A stretch of DNA of 64,000 nucleotides, taken from the NCBI GenBank assembly GCA_030603495.1, contig JAUVXR010000015.1, positions 1 through 64,000 of the forward strand, written 5' to 3'. Each line of letters opens with the position of its first letter. The first letter of the stretch is position 1. This stretch comes from a bacterium (GTDB lineage: Bacteria; Armatimonadota; Zipacnadia; Zipacnadales; Zipacnadaceae). Below, piece by piece: positions 32,909 to 40,520 of the stretch. The notes beneath the pieces are model-generated. The model saw only the letters and a program-made list of their open reading frames with translations, did no database searches and was not told the origin of the DNA. The translations under genes were made by a program, and so were the position numbers.

Positions 32909-34225
32909 ATGATGCACTGGTTTACTGAGCACACACACAGTTTGGCGCTGCGGGGTACAGTAGTGTTCCTGCTGGTGTTGGCCTTCGCTGGCTCCTCGGT
33001 TGCCGCCCAGTGGAGCGGCTGCTATATCGGCGCCTACATCGAGCAAGACCCGATCGTGGCCGGAGATATTGAGCTATTCGAGCGGCTCGTCGGCAAGAAG
33101 CACACCAGCTATATGTGCTACCTGGGCTATGGCGAGCCGTTTCCCGCTCAATGGGCGACGAAGGTAATCGAACATGGCGCGTTACCACAGATTGCCTGGG
33201 AGCCGAATGATGGGCTGGAGGAGGTCCGCGACGACGCTTACCTGCACGGCTGGGCGGAGGCGGCGGCACAAGCCGAAGGACCGATCCTCCTACGCTTCGC
33301 CTCGGAGATGAACGGGACGTGGATGCCCTATTCGGGGAACCCCGATGAATACGTGCGCAAGTGGAGGCTGGTCTACAGTGTGCTCAAGCAGACTGCGCCA
33401 AACGTGATAATGGTCTGGTGTCCGTTTGCCACGCCACGGCGGACGATCCCGCTCTACTACCCGGGGGATGACTACGTTGACTGGGTCGGCGTCAATATCT
33501 ATGCTGTGCTGTACAACGATGGCGACATCAACCAGCCAGCTCCCGACGACCAACTGGACAGCCTGCGTTACATCAGCAGTCTCTACGGCACGCGCAAGCC
33601 GATCGCCATCTGCGAGTACAGTGCCACCCATTTCTGTGCCGCTTCCCAGCGGCGCTCCAGCGACTTCGCCGTGCGCAAGATGGGGGAGATGTACGAGACG
33701 GTGCGCGAGCAGTTTCCCAACGTGGTACTGCTCAACTGGTTCTCGGTAGACGCCGCCAGCGACGGGCTGGCTGACAACGACTACGCCGTGACGACCGACC
33801 ATCTGGTGCTCCAGACCTATCGCGAGCTGGTCGGCGGCGAATACTTCCTGGCGCAGCTCTCGCCGTTAGGGCTGCCCCGGTCACAGATATCCGAGACTGC
33901 CGCGCCGATGGCTCTATCCGGCAGGCCGTTGGCCAGTACCGATCAGGTGGCGATTATACTTAAGGGCAGCCGGGCGGAGGCAGTGACTGGTCGAGTGGTC
34001 CTGGAGGCTTTGGTCGGCTCCGGGCTTGATGCCTATCTGGTCGAATTCTACGTGGACGGGCGATTCAAGGCTCTGACCAACGTTGCCCCATACCGCGCCT
34101 CGTGGAACGCCGATCGTTACGAGCCCGGCGTCCATACCATCCGGGTGGTCGTACGCGACCGGGCAGATCAGGAGATCGCTTCCCAGGAAGCCACAGTCAT
34201 AGTATCGCGGCCACAACAGGACTAG
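32909..34225 (+). CDS. Secreted GH26-like glycoside hydrolase with C-terminal Ig-like domain
   Basis: A 438-residue exported enzyme. The signal peptide (VVFLLVLAFAGSSVAAQW) ends near residue 33. The catalytic barrel has the GH26 pattern: LLRFASEMNGTWMPY carries the acid/base Glu, DYVDWVGVNIY a conserved strand, and KPIAICEYSATH the nucleophile Glu. Residues 350-435 form a beta-sandwich with YLVEFYVDGRFKALTN and APYRASWNADRYEPGVHTI (Ig-like, probably an accessory domain). GH26 enzymes cleave beta-mannans and related glucans. It directly follows the amidohydrolase gene, so its product may feed that cluster. A terminator lies beyond its end. Confidence 0.83.
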   Translation: MMHWFTEHTHSLALRGTVVFLLVLAFAGSSVAAQWSGCYIGAYIEQDPIVAGDIELFERLVGKKHTSYMCYLGYGEPFPAQWATKVIEHGALPQIAWEPNDGLEEVRDDAYLHGWAEAAAQAEGPILLRFASEMNGTWMPYSGNPDEYVRKWRLVYSVLKQTAPNVIMVWCPFATPRRTIPLYYPGDDYVDWVGVNIYAVLYNDGDINQPAPDDQLDSLRYISSLYGTRKPIAICEYSATHFCAASQRRSSDFAVRKMGEMYETVREQFPNVVLLNWFSVDAASDGLADNDYAVTTDHLVLQTYRELVGGEYFLAQLSPLGLPRSQISETAAPMALSGRPLASTDQVAIILKGSRAEAVTGRVVLEALVGSGLDAYLVEFYVDGRFKALTNVAPYRASWNADRYEPGVHTIRVVVRDRADQEIASQEATVIVSRPQQD

Positions 34226-34271
34226 CGGCTGCCGAGGCAACAGCAATCGAACCGCTTGCACACCACAGAAA

Positions 34272-34298
34272 GGGAGCCAGGCACTATGCCTGGCTCCC
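34272..34298. terminator. Intrinsic terminator between convergent genes
   Basis: A perfect 12-bp stem (GGGAGCCAGGCA at 34272-34283 with TGCCTGGCTCCC at 34287-34298) with a 3-base loop. It sits between the GH26-like gene and the convergent TPR lipoprotein gene. No long U-tract follows on either strand, so its efficiency is uncertain. Confidence 0.65.
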
Positions 34299-34329
34299 CA
34301 CATCTTTGCTGGCCTGTCGGCTTCAGCGA

Positions 34330-34797
34330 TTACTGCAATCGCGCAATGGCTGCTTCGGCCTCAGATTGCCGCTCCGGGTCGGCGGTGAGCTCGAGTACCT
34401 TCTCAAACTCACGGATAGCCTCAGCCTTCCTTCGCAGGTCGGCGAGCGTCCAGGCCAGGCCCCAGTGCGCGTCTTCGCTATCAGGCTCTTCCAGCAGCGC
34501 TGCCTGGAACTTCAGCTCAGCCTGTTCCAGTCGGCCAGCCCGCTTGGCGGCCATCGCCTCTGCGACCAGGTCGGCGGTGCCAGCCATCGGCAGCGGCAGG
34601 CCCTCTTCCTCACCGGGCATCGGAGGAAGTTCCTCCTCGCCACCCGGGAACATTGCCTCGCCCTCCTCCGGCACCTCGGCGATTTCCCCCTCAGGCCTCT
34701 GGCCGGTATCCGGCACCTTCTTCTCGCCGCAGCCCAGTGATATACCCAGTAATAGGGCCACGACCAGCATGACCATCAGCACTCTGTAAGCTCTCAT
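34330..34797 (-). CDS. TPR-containing lipoprotein
   Basis: A 155-residue lipoprotein. The signal peptide MRAYRVLMVMLVVALLLGIS is followed by the lipobox LGC (Cys at residue 23). A Pro/Glu-rich acidic linker (about 25-70) leads to one or two TPR helices: AAKRAGRLEQAELKFQAALLE and WTLADLRRKAEAIREFEKVLE. It probably scaffolds an envelope complex. It lies just downstream of a foldase gene on the same strand. The 139 bases between the two contain nothing recognised. Confidence 0.8.
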   Translation of the reverse strand: MRAYRVLMVMLVVALLLGISLGCGEKKVPDTGQRPEGEIAEVPEEGEAMFPGGEEELPPMPGEEEGLPLPMAGTADLVAEAMAAKRAGRLEQAELKFQAALLEEPDSEDAHWGLAWTLADLRRKAEAIREFEKVLELTADPERQSEAEAAIARLQ

Positions 34798-34936
34798 TGG
34801 TTCCCCACTCCCTTCGTTTTAGTGGCATAGACCAATACTGTAGGTGGCTGTTCGCCAGATATATCCAGAATCCCTTCCCGGCCGCCGACGACCTCCGGGC
34901 GGGGTGGTGACAACGTGCTTACTAAGTTCCGTAGGG

Positions 34937-35896
34937 CTATCCCCCTGGGGCAGCCTCAGCCGTAGCCTCTGAGCCAGACGGGAACTCGATGAGCCACTCG
35001 ACTCTGGCCATCTTGATTATCGCACTGCGCATCTCAGCGGAAGCTTGGGCCAGTCTGGCCCGGTAGATTCCCTCGGTCAGCTCTTCCTGGATCTCCTCAA
35101 AGGGCGGGGTCCCGCCTTTCTGGTGGGCCTCGCGGCGGAGTATGTCCCAGCCCATGGGGGTCTGGAAGACGGGGCTGATTTCCCCATCAGCCTTGAGCTT
35201 GAAGGCCTGCTCCCGAATCGGCTCCCAAGCCGGGTTAGGTAGCTCACCTTGGCCAATCAACGGCAGCAGGCCAGCGTTGGTGCGGCCGTAGGGATCAATG
35301 GAGTACTTCTCGGCAGCATCTGCAAAGGTGATCTTCTGGGCCATTATCTCCTGGCGAATCTGCTCAGCTTCCTCCTGCGTCGTTACGGTAATATGGCTGA
35401 CGCGCACCGCTTCGGAGCGTTCGAGCTCCTTGGGGTGGCTTTCGTAGAACTGCGCTACCTCTTGCTCGGTTACCTTAACGTCACCTTTCACCATCGCCTC
35501 AAGCAAGAGCTGCAGATCGATTTCTTCGCGGAAAGTCTCGGGATTCAAGTTGCGTTGGTTCAGCCACACAGCAAAAACCTGTGCCTCCGAAAGCTGGGAG
35601 GCCGGAGCCGAGGCGATGATTTCGCGCTGCACCTGCTGGTATCGGGCCTCGAGCTCATCTGGGGTAACCGACAGGCCCCGTTCTCTGGCCTGCTGGCGGA
35701 TAGCCAGGGCTTCGATCATCGCCTCCAACACTGGATAACCGTGCCGAGTCATCAACTCATCGACTAGCGCCGCTTCGGTGATGATCTCGCCATTCACCTT
35801 GGCGGAGGGCTTATCCTGGGCCCCAACTGGATCCGTGTGAAGTAGTCCCACTATTGCGAGCAGGACCACAATAAGAAGATGCTTGCTGCTTGGCAT
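34937..35896 (-). CDS. Foldase/peptidyl-prolyl isomerase (SurA/PrsA-like, parvulin type)
   Basis: A 319-residue exported chaperone. A signal peptide (LLIVVLLAIVGLLHTDPVGAQ) is followed by a SurA-type N-terminal helical domain (AKVNGEIITEAALVDELM; QQARERGLSVTPDELEA, read in parts). A parvulin rotamase domain spans about residues 165-265: VRVSHITVTTQEEAEQI, FADAAEKYSIDP and GQGELPNPAWEPI, then VFQTPMGWDILRRE. It assists folding of secreted proteins. There is no lipobox, unlike Firmicute PrsA. Confidence 0.88.
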   Translation of the reverse strand: MPSSKHLLIVVLLAIVGLLHTDPVGAQDKPSAKVNGEIITEAALVDELMTRHGYPVLEAMIEALAIRQQARERGLSVTPDELEARYQQVQREIIASAPASQLSEAQVFAVWLNQRNLNPETFREEIDLQLLLEAMVKGDVKVTEQEVAQFYESHPKELERSEAVRVSHITVTTQEEAEQIRQEIMAQKITFADAAEKYSIDPYGRTNAGLLPLIGQGELPNPAWEPIREQAFKLKADGEISPVFQTPMGWDILRREAHQKGGTPPFEEIQEELTEGIYRARLAQASAEMRSAIIKMARVEWLIEFPSGSEATAEAAPGG

Positions 35897-35916
35897 AGCA
35901 GTATTCCGCCTCTTGT

Positions 35917-37062
35917 TTAGTATGCTACCTTGGTTGGCACCGGGGACGGCTCGGCCACCTGCTTAGAGTTGGGCTGATGGGTCGGGTAATCTACATAGGC
36001 CCGCCCGTTGGCGATCTGTACGGCCGTGCCCAAGTCGGCCGACATCTGTTGGAATCGTTCCAATATCCGGGTTCGCCGCTCCCCAGCGGCATACTCCGGC
36101 CCCAGCCGTGACCGCGGGATCCATACCGGCGTCATCTCCACCCGCCAGCCCCGGCCCTGCGTGTAGTACAGATCAAAGATCCCGCTCTCCATTCGCTCGC
36201 CGCTGCGCTGGTCAAAGATGAAGTTGCCCATGCTGTACATGATGAGCTTCTTCTGGTATATCTCTACACCCTCCAGCACGTGCGGATGATGCCCCAGCAC
36301 CAGGTCAGCGCCCGCCTCGATGCTGGCGTGGGCGACCTCCATCTGCCGGGCGGTGGGCCTGCGCCGATACTCTTGGCCCCAGTGATATGAGACAATCAAG
36401 ATGTTGCAATTGTTCTCCGCTTCGGTAATCTGAGCGCGTAATCTACTCAGTTCCCGATCAACTTTCGAATAGCTGCCGTGGGTGAAGCTCAGATCAGTGT
36501 AGGCCATAAAGCCGACCCTGATATCCTGGACTGCGAAGAAAGTCGGCTCGGAGCCGTGCTCTCTTTGGCGGGCCGCGCCTACATAGGCAATGCCGGCCTG
36601 CGTAAGATGATCCAGGGTTTGCAGCAAGGCAGCAGCGCCGGAGTTGAGCGTGTGATTGTTGGCAAGGGATAAAATGTCGAACCCACCCAGCACCAGCACC
36701 TTCACCGTCTTGGGGTCGGCCCGGAATACGCACGCACCGCTGGGCTGGTGCGGGCCGACGGTAGACAGCGGGCACTCCAGGTTACCAAAGGTGATATCAG
36801 CCTGGCGGAGCTGTTCGGCCACCTGCTCAATAATGCCGGCGCAGCCGTTCGCGTTGATCTTCTGGCCAACCGACCGATCCAGCATGATGTCGCCTACAGC
36901 AACCATGTGCAGCTTCTTGGGCGGCGGCGGCACCGGCTCCGGTACAGACGCAAGCCTCGCTGCAGCAATTGACGGCGCCTGCGGCCCGGCCCGGCAGCCT
37001 GCCAGCGCACCCACTAGCCCAATGATCACCACAAGCAGGCAAATTCGGCAAAGCTTGTCCAT
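35917..37062 (-). CDS. CapA family lipoprotein (poly-gamma-glutamate synthesis-type metallophosphatase fold)
   Basis: A 381-residue lipoprotein. LLVVIIGLVGALAGC gives a lipobox with Cys about residue 23, which decides ATG 37062 over 37146. The CapA domain has VAVGDIMLDRSVGQKI, FGNLECPLSTVGPH, LSLANNHTLNSG, IVSYHWGQEYR and LVLGHHPHVLEGVEIY, the D/N/H metal-site pattern of this calcineurin-like family. In Bacillus CapA takes part in making poly-gamma-glutamate capsule; elsewhere the role is uncertain. No CapB or CapC gene is nearby, so a different envelope role is likely. Confidence 0.87.
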   Translation of the reverse strand: MDKLCRICLLVVIIGLVGALAGCRAGPQAPSIAAARLASVPEPVPPPPKKLHMVAVGDIMLDRSVGQKINANGCAGIIEQVAEQLRQADITFGNLECPLSTVGPHQPSGACVFRADPKTVKVLVLGGFDILSLANNHTLNSGAAALLQTLDHLTQAGIAYVGAARQREHGSEPTFFAVQDIRVGFMAYTDLSFTHGSYSKVDRELSRLRAQITEAENNCNILIVSYHWGQEYRRRPTARQMEVAHASIEAGADLVLGHHPHVLEGVEIYQKKLIMYSMGNFIFDQRSGERMESGIFDLYYTQGRGWRVEMTPVWIPRSRLGPEYAAGERRTRILERFQQMSADLGTAVQIANGRAYVDYPTHQPNSKQVAEPSPVPTKVAY

Positions 37063-37254
37063 CAACTCGCGGCTCTCGTTCCGACTGCTGGCTACCTCTG
37101 TATGATAGCCCAGAACACCTGCGACAGTCAAATGATTCTCTGCCATGGCTCGGCATGGGGCTGGCAGGCCCTCTCTTTACAGCGATGCTTGCCTACGGTA
37201 TCATTAGGACAGTATCGGCCTTTCTCATAACTCTTCCTAACTCACAGGCTTAGT

Positions 37255-38934
37255 ATGCCCCGAGTGCTGCTGATCGGCGTTGACGGACTGAGCCCGGACC
37301 TGGTCCGGGAATGGGCAGAGGCTGGCTACCTCCCCCATCTGCGCGAGATGCTGGCCGAGGGCGTTGGCGGTCCGCTACGCTCCACGCCGGAGTTTTCCAG
37401 CCCCCAGGCCTGGCCCAGCCTGATGACTGGCACCAACCCCGCTAAGCACGGCATATTCAGCTTCCTGCAGCGCGTGCCCGGCAGCTACGACGTAGCCCAT
37501 GTCACCTCAAACGACATCCAGGTGGCCACCATCTTTGCGATGTTGAGCAAGGCGGGTGCACGCGTGGCGTGCCTGAATATGCCCTGCACTTATCCAATGG
37601 GGCCACTTAACGGCCTGGGGGTGGCCGGCTGGCTGTGCCCGTCGCTCCGCCACAGAGGCGCAACGTGGCCGCCCAAACTGGCTGATGAGCTGCGGCGGCG
37701 GTTTGGCTCGTATCCCTTCCATGCTGAGGTCAAGCGCCACGTCCTCCGCGGACGCTACCAGCTGGCGATTGAAGCGGCGCTGGCTGGCTTGCGCAAGAAA
37801 TCAGAAATCGGCAAGTATCTCTACCGGCAGGGAAGCTGGGACCTGTTCGCCATCGCTTTCGTGGAAACCGATGCCATCCAGCACTATTTCTGGCACCTAT
37901 GCGACCCGGGCCACCCAGACTACGACGCGGAGCTGGTCAATCGGTGGGGCAATCCGGTCTTGCAGGCCTACCAGCTAATAGATGATGTCATCGGGCAGTG
38001 GCAAGAGCTGGTCGGCGACGATACTGTCATCATCATCGCTTCCGACCACGGCGCAGGCATCTACAACCGCGGGCGCACGTACCTTCCCAATCTACTGCGC
38101 GAAGTGGGCCTGACGGTGGACAGGCCGGCTGCTTTCCGGCAGCTTCGCGCAATTGGCGGCGCAGGCCGGCAGAAGCTGGGCGAGGTGTTGCACCACCTGC
38201 TCCCCAAGCGCCTCAAGATGCGTCTGTATAACACCCGCTTCGGACGAAGAGCAGTTGAGTCGTTCTTCTCCCGACAACTTACAGACGCGATTGACTGGCA
38301 ACGGACCCGAGCATATTGTTACTATTGGGAGACCGCACCCTGGGTTAACGTGCGCGGCCGGGAGCCGGAGGGGATTGTCGCAGCCGGGAAGGAATACGAA
38401 GATATGCGGGCGCAGCTTATTGATCTGATATCTTTGGCTGAAGACGCAGCCACGGGACAGCCCGCCGCCGACCGAGTCTACCTGCGGGAAGAGCTGTATA
38501 ACGGCCCATACCTGGAGGTAATACCCGATGTCGGGATATGGTGGAATCAGCAGATCACACTGGAGGGCCCGTTAGTTGCCAACTTCGGCGGCCGGCGCGT
38601 TGAGGTCAAGCCGGCGATCGCGGTGCCCGGCATCACCGGCGGTCATGCACCGGAGGGCACACTGGTGATGTGGGGGCCGAGCGTGGGCAGCGGTGCACCG
38701 GTCACGGGTGCGCGGATTGAGGATATCACTGCCACCATATTGCGCCTGCTGGGCCAGCCCGTACCTCACGATATGGACGGAGTCCCGCTGGAATGCTGTT
38801 TTGAAAGCAATTTCGCGAAGGCCGAACGGGCAGCCGCGGCACAGGGGGCAAATACTGTCCCGCCAGCTTCGCCGTACACCGCGGAAGAAGAAGAGATAAT
38901 CATCGAGCGCTTGCGCAATCTGGGCTATATGTAG
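37255..38934 (+). CDS. Alkaline-phosphatase-superfamily phosphohydrolase (phosphodiesterase/nucleotide pyrophosphatase type)
   Basis: A 559-residue enzyme of the COG3379 kind. LLIGVDGLSPDLVREW carries the first metal Asp; the nucleophile region is PEFSSPQAWPSLMTGTNPAKHGIFSF; VETDAIQHYFWH and IIIASDHGAGIYNRG provide the later D/H metal ligands, and GGHAPEGTLVMWGPSV the final His. It likely hydrolyses a phosphomonoester or diester; the substrate is unknown. A C-terminal tail SPYTAEEEEIIIERLRNLGYM is the usual family end. HflX follows after 22 bases. Confidence 0.87.
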   Translation: MPRVLLIGVDGLSPDLVREWAEAGYLPHLREMLAEGVGGPLRSTPEFSSPQAWPSLMTGTNPAKHGIFSFLQRVPGSYDVAHVTSNDIQVATIFAMLSKAGARVACLNMPCTYPMGPLNGLGVAGWLCPSLRHRGATWPPKLADELRRRFGSYPFHAEVKRHVLRGRYQLAIEAALAGLRKKSEIGKYLYRQGSWDLFAIAFVETDAIQHYFWHLCDPGHPDYDAELVNRWGNPVLQAYQLIDDVIGQWQELVGDDTVIIIASDHGAGIYNRGRTYLPNLLREVGLTVDRPAAFRQLRAIGGAGRQKLGEVLHHLLPKRLKMRLYNTRFGRRAVESFFSRQLTDAIDWQRTRAYCYYWETAPWVNVRGREPEGIVAAGKEYEDMRAQLIDLISLAEDAATGQPAADRVYLREELYNGPYLEVIPDVGIWWNQQITLEGPLVANFGGRRVEVKPAIAVPGITGGHAPEGTLVMWGPSVGSGAPVTGARIEDITATILRLLGQPVPHDMDGVPLECCFESNFAKAERAAAAQGANTVPPASPYTAEEEEIIIERLRNLGYM

Positions 38935-38956
38935 CACCCCCGGGAGGAGCATTAAG

Positions 38957-40267
38957 TTGGCGTTTAACGAGGAGATAGTTGTTGGTCGCGAAGATATTAC
39001 GCTTGAGCCGGAACGGGCAGTGCTAGTCGGCATCGAGGAACTCTCTGGCGCTGGTGAGGCCTCGATGCAGGAGCTGCTCCAACTGGTGCGGGCAGCGGGC
39101 GCCTCCGTGGTGGATGTGGTGATGCAGACGCGCAGGAAACCGGACCCGACCACCTTCGTGGGCAAGGGCAAGCTGGCGGAGATCAAGGAAAATGTAGCAG
39201 CCAACGAAGCGGACATAGTGGTCTTCAATGCGACGCTCAAGCCGGCGCAGATCAACAACATCCTCGACGTGCTCGACGGGTGCAAGGTCCTCGACCGCGT
39301 TGAGCTTATCCTGGACGTCTTTTCGCGGCACGCCCGTAGTCGGGAGGGCAAGCTCCAGGTGGAATTGGCGCTGCTCACCTACCTCCTGCCGCGGCTGGTT
39401 GGCCGGGGTAAGATGATGTCCCGAATCGGCGGTGGTCGCGTGCTGGGTATAGGTGTGCGCGGCCCGGGCAAGACTAAGCTGGAGATGGACCGGCTGCGGC
39501 TGCGCCAACGCATCGCCCGCTTGCACCACCAGCTGGAAGAACTGCGCAGCCGCCGGGACACCGAGCGGGCGGCGCGCCGCCAGTCGGGGCTGCCGCTTAT
39601 CAGCATCGTTGGTTACACTAATGCGGGCAAGTCCAGTCTCCTGAACGCCCTGGCCGGCGCCGAAGAGGTCGCAGCCCACGACCGGCTCTTCGAGACGCTG
39701 GATCCAACCGTCCGCCGGGTTGATCTCGGCGACGGCGTCAGCGTCCTGGTCAGTGACACCGTAGGCTTTCTGCGCAATCTGCCGCCCAATCTGATTGCCG
39801 CATTTCGCTCGACGCTCGAAGAAGCCGTCCAGGCCGACATCCTGGTCGAGGTCATTGACGCAAGCGCCCCGGCAGCGCTGGGGCAACATCATACAAGCCA
39901 GGAAATCCTGGGCGGCCTCGAAGCGCTGGACAAGCCGTACATAGCTGCCCTTAACAAGTGGGACCTGGTCTCCAATCCGGAGGCCACCTGGGGGCAGCTT
40001 AAGCGACTGCCCAATGCTGTTCGCCTCTCGGCCACGGACGGCTACGGCCTGGACGAACTCAAGGCCCGCCTGCGGGAGTTGGTCAGACGGCACCGCACCT
40101 CAGCGACCATCCGGCTGCCCTACGACCGCCTGGAACTGCTGGATCTGGTCCACCAGCGCGGGCGCGTGCTTAGCGAGGAATACCAGCCCGAATACGTGGA
40201 GGCGCAAGTGGAGGTGGACACAGAGATCCTCGGCAAGCTGGCACCGTTCACCGTCAACCAGACCTGA
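38957..40267 (+). CDS. hflX: GTPase HflX
   Basis: A 436-residue ribosome-associated GTPase. The N-terminal HflX domain has TRRKPDPTTFVGKGKLAEIKE (in parts) and LDRVELILDVFSRHARSREGKLQVELA, a hallmark. The G domain has the P-loop GYTNAGKSSLLNAL, switch II DTVGFLRNLPPNLI and NKWD. HflX splits stalled or hibernating 70S ribosomes. The start is TTG 38957 with GGGAGGAG upstream. The 253 bases after it, up to the Lon-like gene, show only a short GC hairpin near 40350 and no gene. Confidence 0.93.
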   Translation: MAFNEEIVVGREDITLEPERAVLVGIEELSGAGEASMQELLQLVRAAGASVVDVVMQTRRKPDPTTFVGKGKLAEIKENVAANEADIVVFNATLKPAQINNILDVLDGCKVLDRVELILDVFSRHARSREGKLQVELALLTYLLPRLVGRGKMMSRIGGGRVLGIGVRGPGKTKLEMDRLRLRQRIARLHHQLEELRSRRDTERAARRQSGLPLISIVGYTNAGKSSLLNALAGAEEVAAHDRLFETLDPTVRRVDLGDGVSVLVSDTVGFLRNLPPNLIAAFRSTLEEAVQADILVEVIDASAPAALGQHHTSQEILGGLEALDKPYIAALNKWDLVSNPEATWGQLKRLPNAVRLSATDGYGLDELKARLRELVRRHRTSATIRLPYDRLELLDLVHQRGRVLSEEYQPEYVEAQVEVDTEILGKLAPFTVNQT

Positions 40268-40520
40268 ACAAGGCACACACAGGACACGTACATACTAATG
40301 CTCAGGCACTGCGGGCTGGTTCCACCGCTTGCTGCAGCGCAGGCAGGCGGCCCCATCAGGGCCGCACCCAGACTACCTCCCCGACCGGATCCTGGTTCTC
40401 TTTCCCCCTCCTGTGGCAGCAAGCACCCGGCAAAGTGATCTGGTCAGGAAGGTGCTGCTACCCCTCGCGGACAATATATACCCATCATCTAGAATCATCC
40501 ACCGATAACAGGAGTGATGA

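Noticed and set aside
39023-40093. A 356-codon minus-strand open frame inside hflX
   Set aside because: Antisense shadow of a highly conserved GTPase gene.
40335-40365. GCGGCCC/GGGCCGC hairpin after hflX
   Set aside because: A 7-bp GC stem with no T-tract; it may be a weak terminator but is not distinct enough to list.
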